Source: Nocardioides soli
GTDB taxonomy: Bacteria; Actinomycetota; Actinomycetes; Propionibacteriales; Nocardioidaceae
Direction: 5' to 3'
DNA: 64,000 bases
Assembly (NCBI RefSeq): GCF_014191495.1
Contig: NZ_JACHWR010000004.1
Coordinates: 124,001 to 188,000, forward strand
Position numbers and translations under genes: made by a program. Below the pieces are notes generated by a model, which worked only from the letters and a program-made list of their open reading frames with translations, was not told where the DNA came from and ran no database searches. Each line of letters opens with the position of its first letter. The first letter of the stretch is position 1. Below are positions 7,928-16,310 of the stretch, piece after piece.

Positions 7928-8919
7928 GCACCTCGCGCAAGTACAGCGAGGCCCGGGTACTGCGGCTGGGCGCCGTGACGCTGCTCGCGATGGCGCTGAT
8001 CCTGGTCGCGGCGTTCAACCTGGGCCGGTTCCCGGGCTTCAGCGGCGGCACCTACCGCGCGGAGTTCACCGACGCCAGCGGCCTGCACCGGGGCAACATG
8101 GTGCAGGTCGGCGGCATCCGGGTCGGCCGGGTCCAGGACGTCGCGCTCGAGGACAGCAACACGGTCGTGGTCACCTTCGACGTCGACGACGGCGTGGCGT
8201 TCGGCACCGAGAGCCGCGCGTCGGTCGAGGTGCTCAACCTGCTCGGCGAGAAGTACCTCGACCTGCAGCCGGCCGGACCGGGACAGCTCGGCGAGGACGA
8301 CGTGATCCCGGCCGACCGCACGGAGTCGGCGTACGACATCGTCGGCGTGTTCGGCGACCTGACCACGACGACGGAGCGGATCGACACCGAGCGGCTCGCG
8401 AAGGCGCTCGACGTCGTGGCCGACACGACCAACCAGGCGGCGCCCGAGATCGAGTCGAGCCTGCGCGGCATCGCCCGCCTGTCGCGCTCGGTCGCCGGCC
8501 GCGACCAGCAGATCCAGGCGCTGCTCGAGGGCGCGCAGGGCGTCAGCAGAGTGCTCGCGAAGCGCAGCGACGACCTGGTGTCGCTGATGCGCAACAGCGA
8601 CCTGGTCTTCCAGGAGGTGCAGCAGCGCAAGGAGGCCGTGCACCTGCTGCTGGTCAACGCCCGCGACCTGGCCCGCCAGCTGAAGGGCGTCGCCGCCGAC
8701 AACCGCGCCCAGATCGGGCCCGCACTCCAGGAGGTCGACGACCTGCTCTCGCTGCTCAACGCCAAGGAGAAGGAGCTCAAGGCGACGCTCAACGCCCTCG
8801 GCCCGTACGTCGACATCCTCAGCAACATCATCGGCACCGGCCCGTGGTTCGACGCCTACGCGTCCAACCTGCTCGCGATCCCGACCGGCGAGTTCGTCCC
8901 GACCAGGCTGGAGGACTGA
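7924..8919 (+). CDS. mce4C: Mce family protein MceC (Mce4C)
   Basis: A 331-residue Mce protein with GTG start at 7924 (GTGA overlap with mce4B). An N-terminal helix (LGAVTLLAMALILVAAFNL) anchors it, followed by an MlaD domain with FTDASGLHRGNMVQVGGIRVGRV and then a helical needle region with Gln/Lys-rich heptads. It lacks the long C-terminal tail of some MceC proteins. Third subunit of the predicted lipid-transfer hexamer. Confidence 0.9.
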   Translation: MSTSRKYSEARVLRLGAVTLLAMALILVAAFNLGRFPGFSGGTYRAEFTDASGLHRGNMVQVGGIRVGRVQDVALEDSNTVVVTFDVDDGVAFGTESRASVEVLNLLGEKYLDLQPAGPGQLGEDDVIPADRTESAYDIVGVFGDLTTTTERIDTERLAKALDVVADTTNQAAPEIESSLRGIARLSRSVAGRDQQIQALLEGAQGVSRVLAKRSDDLVSLMRNSDLVFQEVQQRKEAVHLLLVNARDLARQLKGVAADNRAQIGPALQEVDDLLSLLNAKEKELKATLNALGPYVDILSNIIGTGPWFDAYASNLLAIPTGEFVPTRLED

Positions 8920-8920
8920 C

Positions 8921-10105
8921 ATGGCCGTGCTGCCCGACCGGCTCAACACCTTCGCCGGCCGCGTGCTCGCCGGGGTGCTGACCCTCGTGCTCGTCTCCGG
9001 CATCTACTTCTTCGCGGTCGACGACGACACCGAGACCAAGACCGTCACCGCCCACTTCCCGCGCGCGGTCAGCATCTACCGCGGCAGCGACGTGCGGATC
9101 CTGGGCGTCAACGTCGGCCGGGTGACCGCGGTCGTGCCGGAGGGCAACTCGGTGCGGGTCGACCTGGAGTACGACGCGGCGTACGACGTGCCCGCCGACG
9201 CCAAGGCCGCCATCGTCACCCCCACGCTGGTCGCCGACCGTTTCGTGCAGCTCACCCCGGCGTACCAGCAGGGCGACGAGCCGATGGCCGACGGGGCCGA
9301 CATCCCGCTGCCCGAGACCGCCGTGCCCGTCGAGCTCGACCGGATCTACGCGAGCCTGCGCGACCTCTCCGAGGCACTCGGCCCCAACGGCGTCAACCGC
9401 GACGGCACGCTCGACCACGTCCTGCGGGCCGGGGCGAAGGCACTCGACGGCAAGGGCGAACTCGGCAACGAGATGCTCCGGGAGCTCTCGGCGGCCGCCG
9501 AGACGTTCGGCGACGGGAGCGGCCCGCTCTTCGAGACCGTCTCGCAGCTCGCCGAGGTGACCGCGACGCTCGCCGAGAACGACCGGTTCGTCCGGGCCTT
9601 CGTCAAGGACCTGGCGGGCGTCTCCGCGCAGCTCGCGGGGGAGCGCACCGAGATCGGCCAGGCGCTGGCGGCGGTCGCCGACGCGGTCGGCACCGTGAAG
9701 GGCTTCGTGAAGGACAACCGCGAGGCGCTGGTGACCGACATCGAGAAGCTCACCCGCGTGATGCAGACGATCAACTCCGAGAAGTCCAGCCTCGACACCG
9801 CGCTGCGGATCGCGCCGACCGCGATCGGTAACCTGGGCCTGGCGTTCAACGACCAGACCGGCACGATCGGCTCGCGCATCGGCATCAGCGGCAACGTCTG
9901 GGACGCCGACGGGTTCCTCTGCGCGCTCGTCCAGAACGCCAGCATCCAGCGCAACCTCGCCGACCTCGCCTGCGGACTGTTCAAGAGCCTGCTGGAGCCG
10001 GTCGAGGACCAGGTGCCGACGATCCCGCCGGCCAGGCCGCAGGGAGCCCAGCGCTCGCCGTCGGCGCCCGGCGGGCTCGGGGCTCTGATGGGAGGCCGCT
10101 CGTGA
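8921..10105 (+). CDS. mce4D: Mce family protein MceD (Mce4D)
   Basis: A 394-residue Mce protein. It has an anchor helix at about residues 12-30, an MlaD domain with FPRAVSIYRGSDVRILGVNVGRV, a helical region and a C-terminus rich in Pro (IPPARPQGAQ). Starts two bases after mce4C stops and overlaps mce4E by four bases. Confidence 0.9.
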   Translation: MAVLPDRLNTFAGRVLAGVLTLVLVSGIYFFAVDDDTETKTVTAHFPRAVSIYRGSDVRILGVNVGRVTAVVPEGNSVRVDLEYDAAYDVPADAKAAIVTPTLVADRFVQLTPAYQQGDEPMADGADIPLPETAVPVELDRIYASLRDLSEALGPNGVNRDGTLDHVLRAGAKALDGKGELGNEMLRELSAAAETFGDGSGPLFETVSQLAEVTATLAENDRFVRAFVKDLAGVSAQLAGERTEIGQALAAVADAVGTVKGFVKDNREALVTDIEKLTRVMQTINSEKSSLDTALRIAPTAIGNLGLAFNDQTGTIGSRIGISGNVWDADGFLCALVQNASIQRNLADLACGLFKSLLEPVEDQVPTIPPARPQGAQRSPSAPGGLGALMGGRS

Positions 10106-11529
10106 CCCGGGCCCCGCGCACCATCACGCTCCTCATGGCCCTGGTGGGCCTCGCCGTGGTCGCGGGCGGCTGCAGGTTCGACGGTGCCTACGACCTGCCG
10201 CTGCCGGGCTCGCCGGTCGACGCGGACCACTCCTTCGAGGTCACGGCCGAGTTCGCCGACATCCTCAACGTCGTGCCGCGCTCGCCGGTGATGGTCGACG
10301 ACGTCACGGTCGGCGAGGTGACCGATGTCGAGCGGGTCGGCTGGCACGCCCGGATCACGATGCGCGTCAAGGACGACGTCGAGCTGCCCGACAACGCGAT
10401 CGCAGACATCCGCCAGGTCAGCCTGCTCGGAGAGAAGTACGTCGCGCTCGAGGCCCCGGCCGGGCAGCGGCCGACCGGGCGGCTCTCCGACGGCGACGCC
10501 ATCCCGCTGGCCGCCACCGGCCGCAACCCGGAGGTCGAGGAGGTGCTCGGCGCGCTGTCGTTCCTGCTCAGCGGCGGTGGCGTCGCCCAGCTGGGCACCA
10601 TCACCCACGAGCTCAACGAGGTGATGGACGGCCGCACCGGCCGGCTGCGGCACCTGCTCGGATCGCTCGAGAGCGTGGTCGGCGCGATCGACGACCAGAA
10701 GGAGGACATCATCCGGGCGATGGAGTCGATCGCGCACCTGACGGCCACCTTGAACCGGGAGAAGAAGACGATCACCGACGCACTCGACGCCACCGGACCG
10801 GCGGTCGAGGTGCTCGCCGCCCAGCACGACGAGCTGATCTCGATGCTCTCCTCGCTCGACGAGCTGGGCCGGGTCGGCACCCGCGTGATCGGCGCCAGCA
10901 AGGACGACCTGCTCGCCTCGCTCGACCACCTGCAGCCGGTGCTCGCGCGGCTGCACGAGGCGGGCGACTCGCTCGCCCCCGGCCTGAACCTGCTGGTGAG
11001 CTTCCCCTTCCCCAAGGAGGCCGGCGACATCGTCAGGGGCGACTACGCGAACACCTCGATCCGCGCCGACATCAACCTCGAGAACGTCATCCCCAACGGC
11101 AGACCGGGCGGAGGTCTTCCGCCGGTCCTGCCCGACGTCGGCGAGGTGCTGCCGAAGGTGCAGCAGTGCCTCGAGAGCGGCGACCTGCGCGGCGACGCCT
11201 GCCTCGCCGTTCTCGACCAGCTGCGGCTCTTCAAGAACCTCCTCGCGGAGTGCACGAAGAAGCAGTACGACGCCAACCCGGTCTGCGCCGTCGTCAACGC
11301 GCTGCCCAGTGGGAGCGGCGCCGGACCCGACGTACCGGGGCTGCTGGAGGATCTCCTCGACCTGCTGAGCCCGCCCGGAGGCACCGGCTCCGGCGACGCA
11401 CCGGCACCCACCGACCCGGGCGACGGGCTCGGTGGCCTCCTCGACGGCCTCGTCGGCGGCCTGGTCGGCGGTGCCACCCCGCGCCAGGCACCGCCGAGCC
11501 CGTCTGCCCTCTACGGCGGTCCGTCATGA
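10102..11529 (+). CDS. mce4E: Mce family lipoprotein MceE (Mce4E)
   Basis: A 475-residue protein with a lipoprotein signal peptide: a hydrophobic stretch ending in the lipobox AGGC at residues about 21-24. It is therefore predicted to be lipid-anchored, as MceE subunits (LprN-type) are. An MlaD domain follows (FADILNVVPRSPVMVDDVTVGEV), then helices. The C-terminal 100 residues are Pro/Gly-rich with GGL repeats. The GTG start at 10102 overlaps the mce4D stop. Confidence 0.9.
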   Translation: MTRAPRTITLLMALVGLAVVAGGCRFDGAYDLPLPGSPVDADHSFEVTAEFADILNVVPRSPVMVDDVTVGEVTDVERVGWHARITMRVKDDVELPDNAIADIRQVSLLGEKYVALEAPAGQRPTGRLSDGDAIPLAATGRNPEVEEVLGALSFLLSGGGVAQLGTITHELNEVMDGRTGRLRHLLGSLESVVGAIDDQKEDIIRAMESIAHLTATLNREKKTITDALDATGPAVEVLAAQHDELISMLSSLDELGRVGTRVIGASKDDLLASLDHLQPVLARLHEAGDSLAPGLNLLVSFPFPKEAGDIVRGDYANTSIRADINLENVIPNGRPGGGLPPVLPDVGEVLPKVQQCLESGDLRGDACLAVLDQLRLFKNLLAECTKKQYDANPVCAVVNALPSGSGAGPDVPGLLEDLLDLLSPPGGTGSGDAPAPTDPGDGLGGLLDGLVGGLVGGATPRQAPPSPSALYGGPS

Positions 11530-12791
11530 CCGGTCTGCGGATCCGGATCGGCGCGTTCCTGGTGCTCAGCGCCGTCGGCATCGTCTACATCGCCGGCTCC
11601 TACCTCGGGCTGGTCGACCGGCTCCTGGGCCGCGGCCTGACCGTGCACGCCACGCTGCCCGCCTCGGGCGGCCTCTTCGAGGGCAGCGAGGTCACCTACC
11701 GCGGGGTGAAGATCGGCAAGGTCACCCGGATGGACGCCACCGCCGAGGGTGTCACGCTCGACCTCGCGCTCCAGGACGACACGAAGCTGCCGAAGGACGC
11801 CCCGATGTACGTCCACAACCTCTCGGCGGTCGGCGAGCAGTACCTCGACTTCGAACCGGCCGACGACCGCGGACCGTACGCCGCGTCCGGCGACACCCTC
11901 ACCGGCACCGCCGAGTCGCTGCCGGTCGACGAGGCCGACCTGCTCGTCGAGCTCGACCAGTTCGTGGGCTCGGTCGACAAGGAGGGCCTGCGCACGGTGG
12001 TCCGCGAGCTCGGCACCATGTTCGACGACACCGGCCGGCCGCTGCAGCGGCTGCTCGACAGCGGCAGCGAGTTCGTGCGCGAGGCGGCCGCGCACACCGA
12101 CGAGACGATCCGGCTGCTCGACCGGGGCGAGCGCGTGCTCGACACCCAGCAGGGCCAGCGGGAGAACATCCGCTCGCTCGCGCGCGACCTGCGCTCCCTG
12201 ACCGACACCCTCGCCGCGAGCGACGGCGACCTGCGCACCGTGCTCGACGGCACGCCGGGTACGGCACGCGAGCTCGACGCCATGCTCGACGACCTCGGGC
12301 CGACCCTCCCGGTGCTGCTCGGCAGCGCGGTCAGCGTCAACCAGGTCGTCGTCTCCCACCTCGACGGGCTCGAGCAGCTGCTGGTGACCTACCCGCGGAC
12401 GATCGCCACCGGCTTCACCGGCACCCCCGGCGACGGCTACGGCCACGTCAACCTGCAGCTCGACTACAGCCAGCCGCCGTGCACCAACGGCTACCGGCCG
12501 CGTGGCGACTGGCGGCCACCCACGGACCTGTCCGACGGCCCGATCTTCCCGGCCCGGTGCGCCGACGGTCCGCCGTTCGCCATGCGCGGCTCCAACTACG
12601 CGCCCGGGTCGCCCGGCAACCCGTCGCCAGGGCGGCTCTACCGCACGGCGTACGACCCGGGCACGGGCATCGTCGAGGGTGCCGTCGACAAGCGAGGTCG
12701 GCCCGTACGATTCCTCGATCAGGGCAACCTGTCGATCCTGGGAGAGGACGCATGGAAGTGGCTCCTGGTGGGACCGGTGGTGAGCAGATGA
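11526..12791 (+). CDS. mce4F: Mce family protein MceF (Mce4F)
   Basis: A 421-residue Mce protein: anchor helix (residues about 6-28), MlaD domain with LPASGGLFEGSEVTYRGVKIGKV, helical region, and a C-terminal MCE tail with paired cysteines (PPCTNGY and FPARCADG). Starts at the ATGA overlap with mce4E and ends at an ATGA overlap with the next gene. Last of the six core mce subunits. Confidence 0.9.
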   Translation: MTGLRIRIGAFLVLSAVGIVYIAGSYLGLVDRLLGRGLTVHATLPASGGLFEGSEVTYRGVKIGKVTRMDATAEGVTLDLALQDDTKLPKDAPMYVHNLSAVGEQYLDFEPADDRGPYAASGDTLTGTAESLPVDEADLLVELDQFVGSVDKEGLRTVVRELGTMFDDTGRPLQRLLDSGSEFVREAAAHTDETIRLLDRGERVLDTQQGQRENIRSLARDLRSLTDTLAASDGDLRTVLDGTPGTARELDAMLDDLGPTLPVLLGSAVSVNQVVVSHLDGLEQLLVTYPRTIATGFTGTPGDGYGHVNLQLDYSQPPCTNGYRPRGDWRPPTDLSDGPIFPARCADGPPFAMRGSNYAPGSPGNPSPGRLYRTAYDPGTGIVEGAVDKRGRPVRFLDQGNLSILGEDAWKWLLVGPVVSR

Positions 12792-13300
12792 GGCGGCCGG
12801 GGCGGCGCGGCCTCAACGTCGCGCTCGGCGCGCTCGCGGTGGTGCTCGCGGCCGCGTGCGTCTTCGGTGCGGTGCTGGTGACCCAGGAGCGCTCGGACCG
12901 GCGGCACGCCGAGGCGGAGCAGGAGCGGTACGGCGACGTGCTCGCCGCCGCGCGCCAGGAGGTCGAGGCGTTCGTCAACATCGACTACCGCAAGGCCCAG
13001 GAGAGCGTCGACGCCGTGGCCGCGGGTGCGACCGGCGAGTTCGCCGAGCAGTACGACTCCAGCGCCCAGGAGGTGCTCAAGATCCTGACCCGTGCGAAGT
13101 CGGTGATGGACGGGAAGGTGCTCTGGGCCGGCGTCGTCGACACCGACCACGACAGCGCCTCGGTCATCGTGGCCACCACCGGCACGGTCGCCAACGCCTC
13201 GACCGACAACAAGCCGGTGGCCCGGCAGTTCCGGCTCAAGGTCGACCTGGTGCTCGAGGACGGCGACTGGCTCACCAACAACGTCGAGTTCGTCCAATGA
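12788..13300 (+). CDS. Mce-associated membrane protein, first copy
   Basis: A 170-residue protein with a single N-terminal transmembrane helix (about residues 10-32) followed by an NTF2-like extracytoplasmic domain of the type found at the ends of mce operons (Mas proteins, like Rv3493c and Rv3492c next to mce4 in M. tuberculosis). Such proteins are reported to stabilise or modify Mce complexes. It is coupled to mce4F by ATGA and to the next gene by ATGA. Confidence 0.85.
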   Translation: MRRPGRRGLNVALGALAVVLAAACVFGAVLVTQERSDRRHAEAEQERYGDVLAAARQEVEAFVNIDYRKAQESVDAVAAGATGEFAEQYDSSAQEVLKILTRAKSVMDGKVLWAGVVDTDHDSASVIVATTGTVANASTDNKPVARQFRLKVDLVLEDGDWLTNNVEFVQ

Positions 13301-14142
13301 GCACGCCCCGCCGAGGAGGCTCCCGCCCGTCCGTGGGGCGTCCCCGCAAGCTCGCCGGCCGCCGCTCCGAGGAGCCGGTGGACGAGGTGCGAGGCGCGCC
13401 GGCGGAAGAGCCGGTGGTTGAGGTGCGAGGCGCGCCAGCGCCGAGCCTCGAAACCTCCGGCGGTGACGGCGGCGCGGGGGGTGGTTTCGAGACAGGCGCT
13501 AGCGCGCCTTCCTCAACCACCGAGGGCCCGGTGGTTGAGGTGCGAGGCGCGCCGGCGGAGGAGCCGGTGGTTGAGGTGCGAGGCGCGCCAGCGCCGAGCC
13601 TCGAAACCACCCCTGACGCGGAGGGCGGTGGCCGCCGGCGTACGACGTGGATCCTGGTGGCCGTCGTGGTGGTGCTGGCGGCGATCGGCGTCGGGGAGAT
13701 CGTCTATCTCAACCGCGATCCCGAGCCGACCGTGTCGGCCGCGCGGCCGGTCGTGACCGGCGAGCTCACCCACCGCTCCGCGGTCGAGGCCGCGGCGCGC
13801 GCGACCGAGCAGATCCTCTCGACCTCCTACCAGGACTACGACGCGCAGGTCGAGAAGGCCACCGAGCAGATGACCGACACCTTCGCGGAGGAGTACCGCA
13901 CGACCGCCGACGGCATCAAGGAGCAGTTCGTCGAGCAGCGGACCAAGCTGCAGGTCAAGGCGGTCGCCCAGGGCGTCGTGCAGGCCTCGCCGCGGCAGGT
14001 GCAGGCGCTGCTCTTCCTCAACCAGTACGTCGAGAAGGTCCAGGACGGCGCGCCGGCCACGGCGTACGCGCAGTACCGCGCGCTGGTCACCGTGGTGCGC
14101 ACCGGCCACGGCTGGCTGGTGTCGGACATCGAAACCAAGTAG
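13297..14142 (+). CDS. Mce-associated membrane protein, second copy, expanded by in-frame repeats
   Basis: A 281-residue protein. The membrane helix (WILVAVVVVLAAIGVGEIVYL) is at about residues 118-138 and the Mce-associated domain follows to the C-terminus. About 80 residues before the helix are encoded by palindromic repeat family A, read in frame. They give the unit VVEVRGAPAPSLET in full and partial copies. Without these the cytosolic N-terminus would be only about 30 residues. The frame is intact through every copy, so the gene probably still makes a functional protein. Last gene of the mce operon, starting at the ATGA overlap with its paralogue. Confidence 0.85.
   Translation: MSTPRRGGSRPSVGRPRKLAGRRSEEPVDEVRGAPAEEPVVEVRGAPAPSLETSGGDGGAGGGFETGASAPSSTTEGPVVEVRGAPAEEPVVEVRGAPAPSLETTPDAEGGGRRRTTWILVAVVVVLAAIGVGEIVYLNRDPEPTVSAARPVVTGELTHRSAVEAAARATEQILSTSYQDYDAQVEKATEQMTDTFAEEYRTTADGIKEQFVEQRTKLQVKAVAQGVVQASPRQVQALLFLNQYVEKVQDGAPATAYAQYRALVTVVRTGHGWLVSDIETK
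13383..13616. repeat. Palindromic repeat family A inside a coding sequence
   Basis: Full copies at about 13411-13456 and 13567-13612, an inverted variant at 13480-13525 (with the arm GAGACAGGCGCTAGCGCGCC), and partial copies at 13383-13404 and 13532-13553. All are read in the open frame of the second Mce-associated gene with no stop. Confidence 0.88.
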
Positions 14143-14155
14143 AGTCGGGAAAAAT

Positions 14156-14169
14156 TAGAACGTGTTATA
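14156..14169. promoter_or_regulatory. KstR-like operator of the reductase-ferredoxin-hsd4A operon
   Basis: TAGAACGTGTTATA matches TnnAACnnGTTnnA at every fixed position. A -10 hexamer TATAGT (14166-14171) overlaps its right half, so a start point near 14178 is likely, with the Shine-Dalgarno GGAGAAGG at 14190-14197. Confidence 0.85.
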
Positions 14170-14205
14170 GTTGAGTCGTTCACCCGAGTGGAGAAGGATC
14201 GCGGC

Positions 14206-15210
14206 GTGCCTTCGTCATCAGTCAATCCTTCGTCAGCGGTGAACACGGTCGAGTCCGACCTCGTCGTGATCGGTGCCGGTCCGACCGGCCTGTTCGCCAC
14301 CTACTACGCAGGCTTCCGCGGCATGAGTGTCGCCGTGGTCGACTCCCTGCCCGAGCTCGGCGGTCAGATCACCGCCATGTACCCCGAGAAGCAGATCCTC
14401 GACGTCGCGGGCTTCCCGTCCGTGAAGGGCCGCGAGCTGGTCGAGGGCCTGGTCGAGCAGGCCGGCACCGCGGAGCCGCGCTACCTGCTCGAGCGCACCG
14501 CCTCGACGCTCGTCGAGGACGAGGACGGCGTCACCGTCGGCCTCGACGACGGCACCCAGGTGCGGGCCAAGGCGGTGCTGATCACCGCCGGCATCGGCAA
14601 GTTCAGCCCCCGGCCGCTGCCGGCCGGTGAGGGGTGGCTGGGCCGGGGCCTGGAGTTCTTCGTGCCGAGCTTCCAGCCGTACGCCGGGAAGGACGTGGTC
14701 ATCGTCGGCGGCGGCGACAGCGCGTTCGACTGGGCGCTGCACCTGGAGCCGGTCGCGCAGTCCGTGACGCTCGTGCACCGGCGCGACGCGTTCCGGGCCC
14801 ACGCGCGCACGGTCGAGGCGGTGCGGGCATCCCGGGTCGAGATCGTCACCAAGGCCGAGGTGTCCGCGATCCGCGGCAACGGCACCGTCGAGTCCGTCGA
14901 CATCCTCGTCGAGGGCGAGACCACCACCCGCCCGGCGCAGGCGATCGTCGCCGCGCTCGGCTTCGTCGCCGACCTCGGGCCGATCCAGCAGTGGGGCATC
15001 GAGGTCAAGAAGCGGCACGTGGTCGTCGACTCCTCGATGCGCACCAACCTGTCGCGGGTCTTCGCCGCCGGAGACATCACCGAGTACCCCGGCAAGGTGC
15101 GCCTGATCGCCGTCGGCTTCGGCGAGGCGGCGACGGCGATCAACAACGCGGCCGTCGTGCTCGACCCGAGCGCGCACGTGTTCCCGGGCCATTCGAGTGA
15201 AGGGGGCTGA
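14206..15210 (+). CDS. Ferredoxin-NADP+ reductase, thioredoxin-reductase-like type
   Basis: About 334 residues. An FAD-binding motif (VVIGAGPTGLFAT) lies near residue 20 and an NADPH-binding motif (VVIVGGGDSAFDWAL) near residue 165. A C-terminal FAD motif reads VFAAGDI. There is no CxxC redox pair, which separates it from true thioredoxin reductases and fits the YumC/TrxR-like ferredoxin reductase family. Directly followed by a ferredoxin gene, it probably supplies electrons to that ferredoxin for steroid oxygenases. The GTG at 14206 is preferred, since the Shine-Dalgarno lies 8 bases before it. An in-frame GTG at 14188 would fall only about 10 bases after the predicted transcript start. Confidence 0.87.
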   Translation: MPSSSVNPSSAVNTVESDLVVIGAGPTGLFATYYAGFRGMSVAVVDSLPELGGQITAMYPEKQILDVAGFPSVKGRELVEGLVEQAGTAEPRYLLERTASTLVEDEDGVTVGLDDGTQVRAKAVLITAGIGKFSPRPLPAGEGWLGRGLEFFVPSFQPYAGKDVVIVGGGDSAFDWALHLEPVAQSVTLVHRRDAFRAHARTVEAVRASRVEIVTKAEVSAIRGNGTVESVDILVEGETTTRPAQAIVAALGFVADLGPIQQWGIEVKKRHVVVDSSMRTNLSRVFAAGDITEYPGKVRLIAVGFGEAATAINNAAVVLDPSAHVFPGHSSEGG

Positions 15211-15214
15211 ACCC

Positions 15215-15406
15215 ATGAAGATCAAGGTCGACTTCGACCTCTGCGAGTCCAACGGGCTGTGCGAGGCGATGGCGCCCGATGTCTTCGAGCTGGACGACGA
15301 CGACTATCTCCAGCTCAAGACCGAGGAGACCACACCCGAGAACATCGAAGCGGTCAAGCGCGCCGCGGCAGCCTGCCCGCGCGCGGCGATCTCGCTGGAG
15401 GAGTGA
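15215..15406 (+). CDS. fdxD: 3Fe-4S ferredoxin, FdxD-like
   Basis: A 63-residue acidic ferredoxin of the single-cluster 3Fe-4S type. Cysteines occur as C-x5-C (DLCESNGLCEAM) and a C-terminal CP (AACPRAA). In M. tuberculosis the ferredoxin Rv3503c lies next to the Rv3502c dehydrogenase and the mce4 operon in the same arrangement and is KstR-controlled. It likely shuttles electrons from the preceding reductase to a P450 or oxygenase of steroid catabolism, none of which is in the window. ATG 15215 has GAAGGGGG upstream. A GTG at 15197 would overlap the reductase gene and is less likely. Confidence 0.88.
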   Translation: MKIKVDFDLCESNGLCEAMAPDVFELDDDDYLQLKTEETTPENIEAVKRAAAACPRAAISLEE

Positions 15407-15410
15407 GCAC

Positions 15411-16310
15411 GTGTCCGAAGCATCTCTCGACGGTCGGGTCGCGATCGTCACCGGCGCCGGGGCCGGTCTCGGTCGCGCGGAGGCGCTCGCCCTCGCCGAC
15501 GCCGGGGCCCGGGTCGTGCTCAACGACCTACCCGGCGGCGCGGACGGTACGGCGGAGGAGATCCGCTCCCGCGGCGGCGCGGCCAGCATTGTCGCCGGCG
15601 ACGTGGGGGAGCGGGCCACCGCCGACGCGCTGCTCGCGGCGGCCGTCGAGGGCTTCGGACGGCTCGACGTGGTGGTCAACAACGCCGGCGTCACCCGCGA
15701 CCGGATGCTCTTCAACATGAGCGACGAGGAGTGGGACCAGGTGATCCACATCCACCTGCGCGGCCACTTCCTGCTCTCGCGCAACGCGGCCGCCCACTGG
15801 CGGGCGCTGGCGAAGCAGACCGGTGGTCCGGTCGGCGCCAGCATCGTGAACACCGCGTCCGAGGCGTTCCTCTCGGGGCCTCCCGGCCAGGCCAACTACG
15901 GCGCGGCGAAGGCCGGCATCGCCGCGCTGACGGTCTCCACGGCGCGGGCGATGGCGAGCTCCGGCGTACGCGCGAACGCGATCTGCCCCCGGGCCCGCAC
16001 CGCGATGACCGCCGACGTCTTCGGTGCGGACACCTCGGGCGAGGAGGTCGACCCCTACTCGCCCGAGCACGTCGCCCCGCTGGTCGCCTACCTCGCCTCC
16101 GACGCGGCCGCCCGGATCACCGGGCAGGTCTTCGTCGTGTACGGCGGCATGGTCGCGCTGGTCGGTGCGCCGGTGGTCGAGGAGCGCTTCGACAAGTCCG
16201 GCTCGCTCTGGACCGCCGACGACCTCGACAAGCAGCTGGGCGGCTACTTCAGCGACCGGGACCCCTCCGTCGGCTTCGCGGCCGACTCGATCATGAAGCT
16301 GACCGTCTGA
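15411..16310 (+). CDS. hsd4A: Short-chain dehydrogenase, Hsd4A / Rv3502c type
   Basis: A 299-residue SDR. The cofactor motif TGAGAGLG is near residue 17, NNAGV near 90, and the catalytic Ser and YxxxK are in NTASEA and NYGAAKAG. A C-terminal extension of about 50 residues after the core is typical of the Rv3502c/Hsd4A group. Hsd4A acts both as a 17beta-hydroxysteroid dehydrogenase and as a 3-hydroxyacyl-CoA dehydrogenase during steroid side-chain shortening (known in mycobacteria). The assignment is supported by its position after the ferredoxin and mce4 genes and behind a KstR-like operator. GTG start at 15411, five bases after the ferredoxin stop codon. Confidence 0.82.
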   Translation: MSEASLDGRVAIVTGAGAGLGRAEALALADAGARVVLNDLPGGADGTAEEIRSRGGAASIVAGDVGERATADALLAAAVEGFGRLDVVVNNAGVTRDRMLFNMSDEEWDQVIHIHLRGHFLLSRNAAAHWRALAKQTGGPVGASIVNTASEAFLSGPPGQANYGAAKAGIAALTVSTARAMASSGVRANAICPRARTAMTADVFGADTSGEEVDPYSPEHVAPLVAYLASDAAARITGQVFVVYGGMVALVGAPVVEERFDKSGSLWTADDLDKQLGGYFSDRDPSVGFAADSIMKLTV

